A stretch of DNA of 64,000 bases from a virus, in the IMG/VR virus record IMGVR_UViG_3300036402_000062, positions 1-64,000 of that record; one strand, written 5' to 3'. The position numbers and the translations under genes were made by a program. The notes under the pieces were generated by a model, which had not been told where the DNA came from, did not search any database, and saw nothing but the letters and a program-made list of their open reading frames with translations. Below are positions 54,092 to 63,401 of the stretch, in pieces; position 1 is the stretch's first letter, and each line of letters opens with the position of its first letter.

Positions 54092-56901
54092 AGATCAGGC
54101 TGCATCGGCACATCTTCTCGGGCGCCGCGCCGGAGGAGTTCGAGGCAGACAGCCTCGCGCAGTGGCTTCTCGACCGGTACGAGCGCGGCCCGCGCGTCGG
54201 CTTTCAGGTCTTTGCCGGCGAGCCGTCGGCCGAGACGGACATCACGTCCGACGAAGCAGCGATCCTGCGCGGGGACGCACCGATCTACACCGTGCTGCTG
54301 TCACCTGGGTACGGCACCGGCATCGGTGACGCGCTCATAGCGGCGGCTATTTCGATGACGGTCAGCGCTGCGGTGTCCTTCCTGTTCGCCAAAGACCCGA
54401 CCACGCTGGACAACCGCTCGCAGGAGAGCCCGAACAACCAGCTTTCCAACCGTGAGAACCGCGTGCGCGCGCTCGAGCGGGTGGAGGACATCTACGGCAC
54501 GGTCAGGTCGATCCCGACCATGATGATGCCGACCTACTTCAAGTACATCGACCACAAGAAGGTCGAGTACGGCTACTACTGCATCGGCCGCGGATACTAC
54601 GACGTCGACGACGTGCGGGACGGCGACACGCTGCTGTCGGACATCACCGGCGCAAGTGCCGCGGTGTATGCGCCCTTCACCTCGCCGAACAACGACTCGC
54701 CGCAGCTGCAGATCGGCGACGCCATCATCGACGAGATCCTGACCGTCACGCGCAGCAGCTCGGTCGACGCAATCACGCTGAAGGCGCAGAACCAGATCCA
54801 GCTCAAGGCCGCCAGCGAGTACTACTTCCGCGGGCCGTCGGTGCTGACGACGGCGCCGGTGCCGATCGCGACCGCAGTCGACATCCTGTACCAGCCGCTG
54901 GCGGACCGGAAGCCGAACTTCGCCGCGGTTTGCGAGATCGGACAGGTTCTCACAATCAGCATGTCGGATACCTCGGTCACGCGGGACCACACGACCGGCG
55001 GGCTGGTGGACGTCGACGCGGGATCGAACACCTACACCAGCACGATCCCCGGCTTCTTCCGCGGTGTGGTGAACGGCTACACGATCAACGTGAGCGGAAG
55101 CTTCAGCAATTCCGCGAACATCGGTGTGAAGACCGTTCTTTCGCACACCGACCAGACACTCACGGTCGCCGAGACGCTGGTGACCGAAGCAAGTATCGGC
55201 ACCGCGGCCTTTGACCTGGTGATCAGCTACGCCGGCACCCGCACCATCGCCACGGTCGAGAGCGGCTACGTCACGCTCACGAGCACCGCGCTGTACTACT
55301 CGATTCCGGAGAGCATCGTGGCGACGATCACGGTGGCGAACGGCCTGGCCGACTGGACCGACTGGTACACGCTACCGGACCTCGCGCGCACGGAGGTCTG
55401 GACGAACGTGATCGCGCAGAACGGCATCTACAAGGACGACGGGGCGAAGTCCAGTGCGACCGTGGCCTACGAGGTGCAGATCGAAGCGCTGGACGGCTTG
55501 CTGGCGCCGACGGGCATCGTGGAGACCGTCACCGGGTCGCTGAGCGGCGCCACCAGTTCGGAGCGCGCCGAAACGCTGGAGCGGGTAACTGGTTGGCTCG
55601 GGGCCTCGCGCGTGCGCGCGCGCCGCACGACAGCCTTCGACTACGACTTCACCGGCTTGGTGATCGACGAGATCAGGTGGATGGACCTGTACAGCGTCGT
55701 TCCGGTGGATAAGGCCCACTTCGGCAACAAGACGACCATCCACACGGTGACGCGCACCACTGCCGGCTCGACTGCTGTGCGCCGGCGGGAATTGAACTGT
55801 CTGGCCTCGCGGCTGCTGCCGACCTTCAACGGCACCGTCTATTCCGCCACCTTCGACGAGGATGGACTTCTATTTGGGGGAACGCTGAACCCCACGAGCA
55901 AGATTTTCGACATCATCTCCGCAGTTGCCATCGATCCGAAGATCGGCGCCCTGTCACTCGACGACCTGGACCTGACGCAGATGTGGGCGGTGCAGCAGGC
56001 ACTGGACGCCTGGAACACGGAGTGCGGGCAGTTCAACTACACGTTCGACAGCGACAGCCTCAGTTTCGAGGAGACGGTGCACGCCATCGCGAACGCCGGC
56101 TTTTGCGTGCCGTACCGGCAGAACGGGCAAATCCGCCTGGCGCTTGACCGGCCGCAGTCGGCAAGCGTGGCTCTGTTCACGCACAGGAACAAAAAGCCGG
56201 ACTCGGAAACCATCACACGCACGTTCTCCACGCAGTCGGAATACGACGGGATCGAGCTGGCGTATCGCGACCCGGAGACAGAGGATCAGGAGACGATCCG
56301 CCTGCCGCTCGACGGCAGTTTCACGAAGCTGAAGAAGGTGGAGATCACCGGCATCCGAAGCTATGAGCAGGCGTGGTTCCGCGCCAACCGTGAATACAAC
56401 AGGCTGCGCTCGCAGCGCATGACGATCGACACGGTGACGACGACGGACGCGCGCGCGCTGCTGCCGAACAGCCGCGTGGACATCGTGGATAACACGCGCT
56501 TCAAGAGCTTCGCAGGCGAGGTGGTTGGACAGAGCGGCCTGACGCTCACCCTGAGCTGCGACGTCGAGTTCCTGCCGTCGACGGCGCACAGCGTCGTGCT
56601 CATGAAGCGCGACGGCTCCATCCAGAGTCTCGCCTGCACCGAAGTAGCAGGCGAGACGAACAAGGTGCTGCTGGCCAGCACCCCGGCCGAGACGATCATC
56701 ACGACACCGACGGCGGAAGACGGAATTCGCACGATCTTCAGTTTCGCCGCCGACAGCGCGCGCGCCGCGCAGGCCTGGCTGGTGCAAGAGTTGGAGATCA
56801 CGGACGACGGCTACGTCCGTATCCGCGGGATCAACTACAGCGACGACTACTACACGGCCGACGAAGAGGCTGTGCCGGCCAAGGATGGCGTCATCAACTG
56901 A
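54088..56901 (+). CDS. Tail tip attachment/host specificity protein (gpJ-like)
   Basis: 937 residues from ATG at 54088. N-terminus resembles a tail tip I/J junction: LLSPGYGTGIGDALIAAAISMTVSAAVSFLFAKDPTTLDNRSQESPNNQLSNRENRVRALERVEDIYG, then beta-rich repeats and a central baseplate-hub part. The hydrophobic stretch at about 85-100 is typical of J/I proteins. Likely forms the distal tail tip contacting the host. Confidence 0.85.
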   Translation: MKIRLHRHIFSGAAPEEFEADSLAQWLLDRYERGPRVGFQVFAGEPSAETDITSDEAAILRGDAPIYTVLLSPGYGTGIGDALIAAAISMTVSAAVSFLFAKDPTTLDNRSQESPNNQLSNRENRVRALERVEDIYGTVRSIPTMMMPTYFKYIDHKKVEYGYYCIGRGYYDVDDVRDGDTLLSDITGASAAVYAPFTSPNNDSPQLQIGDAIIDEILTVTRSSSVDAITLKAQNQIQLKAASEYYFRGPSVLTTAPVPIATAVDILYQPLADRKPNFAAVCEIGQVLTISMSDTSVTRDHTTGGLVDVDAGSNTYTSTIPGFFRGVVNGYTINVSGSFSNSANIGVKTVLSHTDQTLTVAETLVTEASIGTAAFDLVISYAGTRTIATVESGYVTLTSTALYYSIPESIVATITVANGLADWTDWYTLPDLARTEVWTNVIAQNGIYKDDGAKSSATVAYEVQIEALDGLLAPTGIVETVTGSLSGATSSERAETLERVTGWLGASRVRARRTTAFDYDFTGLVIDEIRWMDLYSVVPVDKAHFGNKTTIHTVTRTTAGSTAVRRRELNCLASRLLPTFNGTVYSATFDEDGLLFGGTLNPTSKIFDIISAVAIDPKIGALSLDDLDLTQMWAVQQALDAWNTECGQFNYTFDSDSLSFEETVHAIANAGFCVPYRQNGQIRLALDRPQSASVALFTHRNKKPDSETITRTFSTQSEYDGIELAYRDPETEDQETIRLPLDGSFTKLKKVEITGIRSYEQAWFRANREYNRLRSQRMTIDTVTTTDARALLPNSRVDIVDNTRFKSFAGEVVGQSGLTLTLSCDVEFLPSTAHSVVLMKRDGSIQSLACTEVAGETNKVLLASTPAETIITTPTAEDGIRTIFSFAADSARAAQAWLVQELEITDDGYVRIRGINYSDDYYTADEEAVPAKDGVIN

Positions 56902-56925
56902 CGCCCGTCGCAACGCAATGACCAG

Positions 56926-56952
56926 AGCGCCCTAGTGGCGCTTTTGTTTTTT
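56926..56952 (+). terminator. Terminator before the tailspike gene
   Basis: AGCGCC, CTAGT loop, GGCGCT, TTTGTTTTTT. A CTAG in the loop is isolated, not in a phased array. Confidence 0.8.
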
Positions 56953-56962
56953 AGGACCACTG

Positions 56963-58696
56963 ATGCCATCCATCAATCTCACCGATCTCCAAAACGCGAA
57001 GTTGGACGTCGACCATATCGACGAGGTAACCAACTCCGCAGAGCTCACCGCGACCAACCGGCACGGCGTGGTGAAGGAGACGGTGGCAGGTGCGCTGTAC
57101 AAGATCCAGGGGATCAACAACCGTGGTGCCTGGGCTTCGGTGACTGCGTATGCATCCAAGGACATCGTCTCGATTGGAGGCATCTGGTACATCTGCGTCG
57201 TTGCCCACACGTCAAGCGCTCTGTTTGCGACCGATTCAGCAAGTAAGTGGCGCGTCTATCAGGGCGTCACCACGGGCGACTTGTCGGCTTCGAGCGGCGC
57301 GACGCTGATCGGCTTTCTGCGCAACTCCGTTGGCTCCGTCTTGCGCACCCTGCTGGCAAAGCTGTTCGACCTACCCCCGACGCCCCAGGACTTCGGCGCG
57401 GTTGTTGACGGTGTGACCCTAGCTTCCGCTACGATTCAAGCAGCATTCGACAGTGTCTCCGGGTTCGGCACCGTTGACATCCCTGCCGGGGTCTACAACC
57501 TTGGCACGACCGGCGTCGTGTGCCCGTACAACGTGTCGATCCGCGCCGCAACCGGCGCGGAGTTCCTGTACAGCGGCAGCGGCACGGCGCTGAAGATCGA
57601 GGGGCAGGCATTCTCAACGCTGCGCGGGCGGTCGATGGTGCTGCCGGTGGTGCGTCGCTCTCCGCTGCAACCGCCGGGCTGGTACAGCGGCACGGACAGC
57701 ACTTCTATCGGCGTGCATCTGGTTGATGTTTCGCACGACGACATCTATTTCCCTGCCGTCCTGTCGTTCGCCACTGGCATCAAGCTGGAAGCGGTTGCGT
57801 ACAACGTCTTCCTCAACACCTTCCGACTCGGCCGCATCGCGAACAACAAGAAGGGCGTCGACTTCCTTGCTGGAGTCGGCTGGGGCGTCAATCAAAACAC
57901 CTTCATTGGTGGCGGCATTCGCATTGATAGCGCGTACACGATGGTGGGTTGCTACAAGCTCTACATGCCCGGGGTGGAGGCGAACGGCAACACCTTCGTC
58001 GGCGTCGATCTGGAACGTGGCGCTTCCGAGTTGGCCATCTACTGCGAGTCGAGCGGCAACGTGTGGGTGAACTGCCGGTTCGAGTCCGGCACGACCATCC
58101 CGGGGTTCATCACGTTTACCCCGACTGCGACCGGCAACCAAATTCACGGCGGTGGTGGTGCACTGGTGAACACGGCCCCGTTCGTGAGCTGGATCGTAGA
58201 CAACGGCTTCGCCAATTTCTACCACCTCGGCACCATCATGGGCGGAAAGTATTTCCGCTGGGACCTGAACAACGTCAAGGCGCTGTTGCTGGGGAATGGC
58301 TCCGTGAACCCCGCATACCCGATCAGTGGGTACGGCACGGATCGGTTGCAGCTTGGTGATGCGACCGCTAAGGGTGGCGTGCGGCACTACGGCCCCATGC
58401 AGCAGGAGGAAGTCATCATCACCTCCGGTGGGACACTGACCGTGGGGGCGAACCACTACCAGTTGAATTACGCGACACCAACCACCGTAAATGCGATCAA
58501 CACTGGTCTTGCCGACCAGACGGTGAGCGGTATTGTGAGTGTGACGGACATCAACGGGAATATCACGATCTCGCACGCAGTAGCCCCCGCTGCTGCGTCC
58601 GGCAGGTTCGTGAACAAGAGCGCAGCTAGCAAGGTGCTCACCGCCTATCAGCCGGTGTTCTATGTCGCGGTCAACGGCAACTTCTACGAAGTATGA
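56963..58696 (+). CDS. Tailspike with beta-helix, pectate-lyase-like
   Basis: 577 residues. N-terminal attachment part, then QDFGAVVDGVTLASATIQAAFDSVSGFGTVDIPAGVYNLG, the classic entry to the right-handed beta-helix, followed by repeated N-x-F/V turns (NTFIGGGIRIDSAYTM, NTFVGVDLERGASELAIYCESSGNVWVNC) and a C-terminal trimer-like end. Likely binds or cleaves surface polysaccharide. A methyltransferase gene overlaps its 3' end on the other strand. Confidence 0.8.
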   Translation: MPSINLTDLQNAKLDVDHIDEVTNSAELTATNRHGVVKETVAGALYKIQGINNRGAWASVTAYASKDIVSIGGIWYICVVAHTSSALFATDSASKWRVYQGVTTGDLSASSGATLIGFLRNSVGSVLRTLLAKLFDLPPTPQDFGAVVDGVTLASATIQAAFDSVSGFGTVDIPAGVYNLGTTGVVCPYNVSIRAATGAEFLYSGSGTALKIEGQAFSTLRGRSMVLPVVRRSPLQPPGWYSGTDSTSIGVHLVDVSHDDIYFPAVLSFATGIKLEAVAYNVFLNTFRLGRIANNKKGVDFLAGVGWGVNQNTFIGGGIRIDSAYTMVGCYKLYMPGVEANGNTFVGVDLERGASELAIYCESSGNVWVNCRFESGTTIPGFITFTPTATGNQIHGGGGALVNTAPFVSWIVDNGFANFYHLGTIMGGKYFRWDLNNVKALLLGNGSVNPAYPISGYGTDRLQLGDATAKGGVRHYGPMQQEEVIITSGGTLTVGANHYQLNYATPTTVNAINTGLADQTVSGIVSVTDINGNITISHAVAPAAASGRFVNKSAASKVLTAYQPVFYVAVNGNFYEV

Positions 58697-59385
58697 GCCA
58701 GGACCAGCAGCGAGCAAAAGCCCAGCGCCCTCACGGTGAGGTGCGGCGCGACGGCGAACATCGCCCGCACGAAGGGCTTGGCGATCTTGCGCTTCAGGGT
58801 CGTGGCGGGGAAGTCAAGAAATGGCGTTGTATAGGCGCTGTCGATCACCGTGTATCCGCAGTCGCGCAGGGTCGCAAGCGCGGTGTCGAGCGTGAAGTAG
58901 TGAAGGTGTCCGGAACCCTTGCGCTGGCTAAGCAGGGTGCCGCGCAGGACGGACAGCACGGTCACCTCCAGCGGAATGTGAAACACGACATACCTTGCTT
59001 TCCCACGCAGGGCGCGGGTGAACCCCATGTAGTCCTCGACGTGCTCGAAGACATCGATGCACAGCAGGCAGTCGAAGGTTTCCGGGTCAGCGTGGATGTC
59101 TTGCAGGCGAAACGTCACCTTGGCCGATTCGCGGGTACGGCACAGCGCAAAGGCTTGCGGGCTCAGCTCGTAGCCGACGAACGAAGCATCGGGCATGGCA
59201 TTGGAGAGCTGGGCAAGTATTTCACCGGCTCCGCAACCAACCTCCGCGACCGACTTGGGCGCGACGTTGTTCTTTTGCAGGATGCGAATGATCTGCCGGG
59301 CCTTCCACGGGGAATCCTCAACGTGCCAGGTCTGGTGCTGTTGAAGGTAGCGGCCACCGACGTAGAGGTCGTTCGTTGTACCCAT
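58684..59385 (-). CDS. Class I SAM methyltransferase next to the tailspike
   Basis: 233 residues, AAGG 7 bases before ATG. SVAEVGCGAGEILAQLSNAMPDASFVGYELS (motif I and acidic ribose-binding residue), then DCLLCIDVFEHVEDYMGF and a C-terminal hydrophobic part (ATTLKRKIAKPFVRAMF). Shares 13 bases with the tailspike stop region, opposite orientation. Its position and opposite transcription suggest a lysogen-expressed surface-modification gene; the substrate is unknown. Confidence 0.8.
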   Translation of the reverse strand: MGTTNDLYVGGRYLQQHQTWHVEDSPWKARQIIRILQKNNVAPKSVAEVGCGAGEILAQLSNAMPDASFVGYELSPQAFALCRTRESAKVTFRLQDIHADPETFDCLLCIDVFEHVEDYMGFTRALRGKARYVVFHIPLEVTVLSVLRGTLLSQRKGSGHLHYFTLDTALATLRDCGYTVIDSAYTTPFLDFPATTLKRKIAKPFVRAMFAVAPHLTVRALGFCSLLVLAHTS

Positions 59386-59466
59386 GCTGAGCCTTCCCTG
59401 ATTGGAAGGCCCAATCTACCCCAGACGCCGCCGAATTCACAGTGGACCAATGGGTGGGTACTGGTT

Positions 59467-59703
59467 TTGACCCAGCTCGCGCTGCAGCTCGAAACCGACG
59501 GAGTGCCGCCGGCCAAGGAATATCACGTCACGCAGGGAGCGCGCACCTGGTCCGGGTGCTGGGTGCGCGACATGGGCGGCGACGTGATGACGCGAGCGCT
59601 GCACGCCGAGCCGGGGAACATCCCCCTGGACTGGTTCAAGCGCGAACAGGCTCCTGCATGTCCCGCACCACGATCACCAGCCCAGCATCCTCGCCGCCCA
59701 TGA
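59467..59703 (+). CDS. Doubtful ORF, possible gene remnant
   Basis: From TTG 59467 the frame reads LTQLALQLETDGVPPAKEYHVTQG.. MTRALHAEPGNIPLDWFKRE, which looks protein-like. It has no good start and its end overlaps a minus gene at 59636. Could be the tail of a gene truncated when the methyltransferase inserted. Confidence 0.3.
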   Translation: MTQLALQLETDGVPPAKEYHVTQGARTWSGCWVRDMGGDVMTRALHAEPGNIPLDWFKREQAPACPAPRSPAQHPRRP

Positions 59704-59830
59704 CCTCGGCGACGTGCATGCCCTCCTGGAAGGTGATGCGAACAAGCTGGCCGTGGTCTTCCGGGTTCGATCGGTAGACCGCCACGCCCCAGGGCGGGTC
59801 CGGCAGGCGGGAAGGGACGCGGCGCTCCAT
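59636..59830 (-). CDS. Hypothetical protein
   Basis: 64 residues, compact alpha/beta (VAVYRSNPEDHGQLVRITF..DAGLVIVVRDM). Follows 59837-60073 by six bases. Unknown. Confidence 0.55.
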   Translation of the reverse strand: MERRVPSRLPDPPWGVAVYRSNPEDHGQLVRITFQEGMHVAEVMGGEDAGLVIVVRDMQEPVRA

Positions 59831-59836
59831 CAGGCC

Positions 59837-60073
59837 CTACCCCTTCGCCGGCGGCTTGACGCTGTCGTGGCCGGCCGACTGGTAGCGGTACATGGCCGTG
59901 AGCTGCTCCTCGGCGGTTTCCGGAAGGTCGCGCATCTGGCGCGTGGCCAACTCCGGCTTGGCTCCAGGGTACTGCCGCGCCGCAGTCTCGGCGTCCATGG
60001 GGAAGCTGGTCAGGTACGGCCGGCGCCGACCCGGGGCGGTGACCCACCAGCGGAAGTATTCGACTTGGCGCAT
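59837..60073 (-). CDS. Hypothetical protein near attP
   Basis: 78 residues. MRQVEYFRWWVTAPGRRRPYLTSFPMDAETAARQYPGA is a pattern I recognise from other Burkholderiales phages; unknown function. Expressed away from attP toward the methyltransferase. Confidence 0.6.
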   Translation of the reverse strand: MRQVEYFRWWVTAPGRRRPYLTSFPMDAETAARQYPGAKPELATRQMRDLPETAEEQLTAMYRYQSAGHDSVKPPAKG

Positions 60074-60082
60074 GGCTGCCGA

Positions 60083-60337
60083 TTGTTCCGCAAAACGGTC
60101 AGGCGATAATGGCTTCCCTCTGAAAGAATTCGCCAGATATTGGCGCTTTGCGGAATAGCTTTGAACGTAAGTACTTGATCCGCAACGAATTCTCGATGGA
60201 CTTAAAATCCGCCGCCGTGTAATAGCGGCGTCCCGGTTCGATCCCGGGTCGAGGCACCAGCAATAGATTTCGCGCTACAGATTCAATAGCGAATTGCCGC
60301 CGACTTCCGCAAAAATGCGGGGTTGTTCCGCAAAACG
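60083..60337. other. attP: Phage attachment region attP with arm-type sites
   Basis: Core: 60197-60259 is the 3' part of a tRNA-Leu(UAA) gene: anticodon loop CTTAAAA (60201-60207), variable arm, T arm CCCGG-TTCGATC-CCGGG, acceptor TCGAGGC, A and CCA at 60257-60259. The tRNA 5' half is absent. Around it are repeats of TTCCGCAAAA-type: 60083-60097 and 60323-60337 identical over 15 bases, 60305-60315, a variant at 60175-60187, and an inverted copy at 60147-60155. These suit integrase arm-binding sites. Confidence 0.85.
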
Positions 60338-61504
60338 CTACTTGCGCGGGGTCACTTTCCGGCCGATCTTGTTCCGGATGTACCGCACCGTCATGCTCTC
60401 CGTGGTGTGCCCGAGGACTGCTTGGGCGGCGCGCGTGCCCTCCGCTTCGTCGGTCTCGGTGCCCACCTTGGCGCGGAAGTCGCGGAACTGGAACAGGTCC
60501 TTCTGCACGCCGCCGCGCTTGCGCGCTTCGTCGAAGCGGGAGCGGAGCATCGCCTCCGTGAGGGCCTCGCCTTCCTCGTTGACCAGCAGCATCATCGTGT
60601 GCACGACCGGCTTGCCGGCCTCACGCCGGCGCAGCGCCACCTGGCGCTTGTAGGCCCGGATCTCCGTGATCAGGTCGGCGAGGGCGCCCGCGATCACGAT
60701 GCGCAGCTTCATCTTCGTCTTGCCCTGCCGCACCTCGAGGATCCCGCCAGGCACTTCGCCGCGGATGTGCACCTCGCTGCAGCGCCGCACATCAGAAGGG
60801 CGCTGCCCGATGATGTCGGCCAAGCGCATGGCGAACTCCAATGGCTTGTCCGCGTGGGCCAGCACGCGTCCCACCAGCACGTCGTCTGGCGCGGCGTCAC
60901 GGCCTTCCTCTTCGAAGCCGCTGATGCCGGCGCAGGGGTTCGACAGCTTCGTGAGCCCTTCCTCTCTCGCGTAATTCCACACGTGGGAGAACAGCGCCTT
61001 CTCACGGTTCGCGCGCACGTGCCCGAGGTCCACCGCGATCGGCTGCTCGGGCTTGCCGGCCGTGCGCCGCGCGGCGTTCCTTTCCTCAGCGAGCGTCTTA
61101 GCCGCCTTCACACGCCAGCGCAGGTACTGCGTGACGTGCACGGGCTCGATGCTGTCCAGCGGCGCGGGCGGCTCGCCGAAGAACTTGAGCAGCCACACGA
61201 GCTCTTCCTCGTTGTCCTGCTGCGTGCGGGGTGCCTTGAGCGGCAGCACGTCCTTTCGGTACCCCTCGCACTTGCCGCGGCCGTTCAGCGCGTCAAGAAA
61301 CGTCACGGGCCCGGCCGGGTTCGCGGGCGCCGGCTTGCTGGTGAGCTCGGCCCACTTCGCGACGGCCTGCACGTAATCGCTGCCCAGCGGAATCTCGCGT
61401 CGCGGCTTCGCGCCGGTGTCCAGGTAGTAGTGCACCAGGTTGCCGCGCGGGCGAGCGCGCATCCCCTTGGGAAGGTTCGTCCAGCGGGTCGGCTTTCGCC
61501 CCAT
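60338..61504 (-). CDS. int: Tyrosine integrase
   Basis: 388 residues from ATG at 61504 (GGAGG 6 bases upstream; longer frame is a shadow of the preceding gene). N-terminal SAM-like and core-binding parts, then catalytic R in GQRPSDVRR, K in the QGKTKMKL beta region, RDFR in place of the usual HxxR, H in VLGHTTESMTVRYI and the nucleophile Y in that motif. Recombines attP with the host tRNA-Leu site. It ends one base before the attP arm repeat. Confidence 0.92.
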   Translation of the reverse strand: MGRKPTRWTNLPKGMRARPRGNLVHYYLDTGAKPRREIPLGSDYVQAVAKWAELTSKPAPANPAGPVTFLDALNGRGKCEGYRKDVLPLKAPRTQQDNEEELVWLLKFFGEPPAPLDSIEPVHVTQYLRWRVKAAKTLAEERNAARRTAGKPEQPIAVDLGHVRANREKALFSHVWNYAREEGLTKLSNPCAGISGFEEEGRDAAPDDVLVGRVLAHADKPLEFAMRLADIIGQRPSDVRRCSEVHIRGEVPGGILEVRQGKTKMKLRIVIAGALADLITEIRAYKRQVALRRREAGKPVVHTMMLLVNEEGEALTEAMLRSRFDEARKRGGVQKDLFQFRDFRAKVGTETDEAEGTRAAQAVLGHTTESMTVRYIRNKIGRKVTPRK

Positions 61505-61728
61505 TACGTTCCTCCGGCAATCACTCTCGGCGTCCAGCCCTGCGCCTGCGCCGCGCTGGCGGCTTCCTTGCGGCCTTCCACGGCGGCCCATGTCACCACC
61601 GGATGCCCGGTGGCGTTCACGCGGAATGGTATCCCCTCGGAGCGCAGCCACTCAATCTGGCGGCTCTTGTAAGCTCGGCCAGTGAGTTTCCGCACTGCGG
61701 CATCGTCAAGGAAACCGGTACTGCTCAT
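61504..61728 (-). CDS. DUF4224 protein, likely directionality/accessory factor
   Basis: 74 residues from ATG at 61728. FLDDAAVRKLTGRAYKSRQIEWLRSEGIPFRVNATGHPVV is the DUF4224 signature. Its TAA overlaps the int ATG (TAATG). Proteins of this family sit directly before integrases and are candidates for excisionase-like roles. Confidence 0.75.
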   Translation of the reverse strand: MSSTGFLDDAAVRKLTGRAYKSRQIEWLRSEGIPFRVNATGHPVVTWAAVEGRKEAASAAQAQGWTPRVIAGGT

Positions 61729-61733
61729 ACGGG

Positions 61734-63401
61734 TCAGGCCGCGAGCCCCCGAAAGATGCCGGCCAGGCCGACCATCCCCTTGCCCGGATATTCCGCTACG
61801 CCGATGCCGTTGAGGGCGCCGCACATGTTGTTGAAGTGGCCGTTCACCGTGTATCCGGCGCGGCTGGCCAGCTCCTCGCGCGTGAGCGGCTCGCCGGCCT
61901 CGACCAGAACCGTGAAGACCCGACGCATCGGCTCGCCCTTCAGCACGCCGAGCACGCGCTGCACGAGGTTGTCGCGCGTCGGTTTGGCGTCCGGTTTGTT
62001 CGCCACCGCGCGGCCCAGCGCCAGCAGGCCCAGCGCGCCGCCGGTGGGGTAGTCGATCAGGCCACGCGTGCGCAGCTCGCCGCACTGGTTGTTGAAGTGG
62101 CCGTTGACGGTGTAGCCCGCCACGAAGGCCACCTGGTGCCGGGTCGGCTGCTCGACGCCCGCGGCTGCCCACCAGGCGAGGGCGTCCAGGAGGCGCTGCT
62201 GCGATGCCGTGACGCCGGCCGAGACCGGCCCCGGCGCCGCGGCGGCGACTGCCGGCGCGCGGGTGTGCTGTTGTCGCACAGGGGGTGCTGCTGGTGCGCC
62301 TGCACCGCCTGCAGCCGCGAGCTCCGCCTGCACCGCCTGCAGGCCTGCGGCGATCTTCTCCACGCCGGCGACCAGCGCCTTGCTGATGATCGGCGCCGCC
62401 GGCTTTATGGCGAGTTCGCGCTCCCGGGCCACAGCTTCGTCAATTCTCTTTTGCACCTCTCCAGAGGGGACGCCGGCGGATTGTGACGACCGCGTCAGCT
62501 GGCCGCGCAATTTCGCCACTTCGGCGCGCAGTTCCTCGACGGTGCGCACCTCCTGCTCCGCCTCCCGCTGCAGACCCTCCAGCTTCGTCAGCTTGGCCAG
62601 CACCGCCTTGGATGCCGGCGGCGGCGCCACCATGCCGCGCTGCCCGGTCTTCGGGTGGGACGTGGCGACCGGACCGACCTTCGTGCGCTCCACGGCGCGC
62701 GTCAGCGCCGGGCCGAACACGAAGGCCTCGCCGGGCTGCAGTTCGCGCAGCGTCTGGGCCGCGCCGGCTCGCGCGATGCCCAGTTCGTCGGCGGCGCGTT
62801 GCACGTCGACGTCCAAACCGGTGCGCATGATGATCTTGTTCAGCAGCTCCGCGGCTACATCCTTGTGCAGCTTGGACAGGCGCTGTGTCGCGCCCACCAG
62901 CGCCAGCCCGCGCTTGCGGCCACGGCTGGCCAGGTCGATCACCGCTGCCAGGCTCTCGGCGCTGCCCACCTGGGGCGCGAACATCTGGATCTCGTCGATC
63001 GCCACCAGCGTCGGGTGCCAGACCTTCTTCGGCGCGTTGATCAGCGCCTCCAGGAAGCGCCTCACGAACAGGATCCGCTCGTGCGCCTTGAGCTCGTAGA
63101 TGTCGAGGATGGCGGAGGTGCCCGACTCCCACAGCGCGCGGGCCAGCGCGGCGGCCGTCTGCGGCGTGGCCACCGCATCGGCGTCATGGGGCGCGCACAC
63201 GATGTAGTCGAACTTCTCACGCAGGCTGGCGAACTCGCCCTCGGGGTCGATCACCAACTGCTGCACGCCGGCGGCAGTCTGCTCGAGGATCCGGCGCAAG
63301 GTGTAGCTCTTGCCGGCGCCGCTGTTCGCCTGGATCAGCATGCGGGTCTCCAACAGGACCGGCAGGTTGATCGGCACGCTGCCGAGACTTGGGGCGATCA
63401 T
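61734..63401 (-). CDS. HerA-like ATPase with duplicated C-terminal winged-helix unit
   Basis: 555 residues. Walker A in IQANSGAGKSYTL near residue 26-35, Walker B in LVAIDEIQMF near 120, RGRKRGLALVGATQRLSKLHKDV as sensor region: HerA/FtsK-type DNA translocase family. A coiled coil spans about 270-310. The C-terminus has two copies of a unit with AGYTVNGHFNN (about 420 and 515), likely winged-helix DNA-binding domains. Perhaps a DNA-processing translocase in early replication; no NurA nuclease partner is seen. Confidence 0.75.
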   Translation of the reverse strand: MIAPSLGSVPINLPVLLETRMLIQANSGAGKSYTLRRILEQTAAGVQQLVIDPEGEFASLREKFDYIVCAPHDADAVATPQTAAALARALWESGTSAILDIYELKAHERILFVRRFLEALINAPKKVWHPTLVAIDEIQMFAPQVGSAESLAAVIDLASRGRKRGLALVGATQRLSKLHKDVAAELLNKIIMRTGLDVDVQRAADELGIARAGAAQTLRELQPGEAFVFGPALTRAVERTKVGPVATSHPKTGQRGMVAPPPASKAVLAKLTKLEGLQREAEQEVRTVEELRAEVAKLRGQLTRSSQSAGVPSGEVQKRIDEAVARERELAIKPAAPIISKALVAGVEKIAAGLQAVQAELAAAGGAGAPAAPPVRQQHTRAPAVAAAAPGPVSAGVTASQQRLLDALAWWAAAGVEQPTRHQVAFVAGYTVNGHFNNQCGELRTRGLIDYPTGGALGLLALGRAVANKPDAKPTRDNLVQRVLGVLKGEPMRRVFTVLVEAGEPLTREELASRAGYTVNGHFNNMCGALNGIGVAEYPGKGMVGLAGIFRGLAA

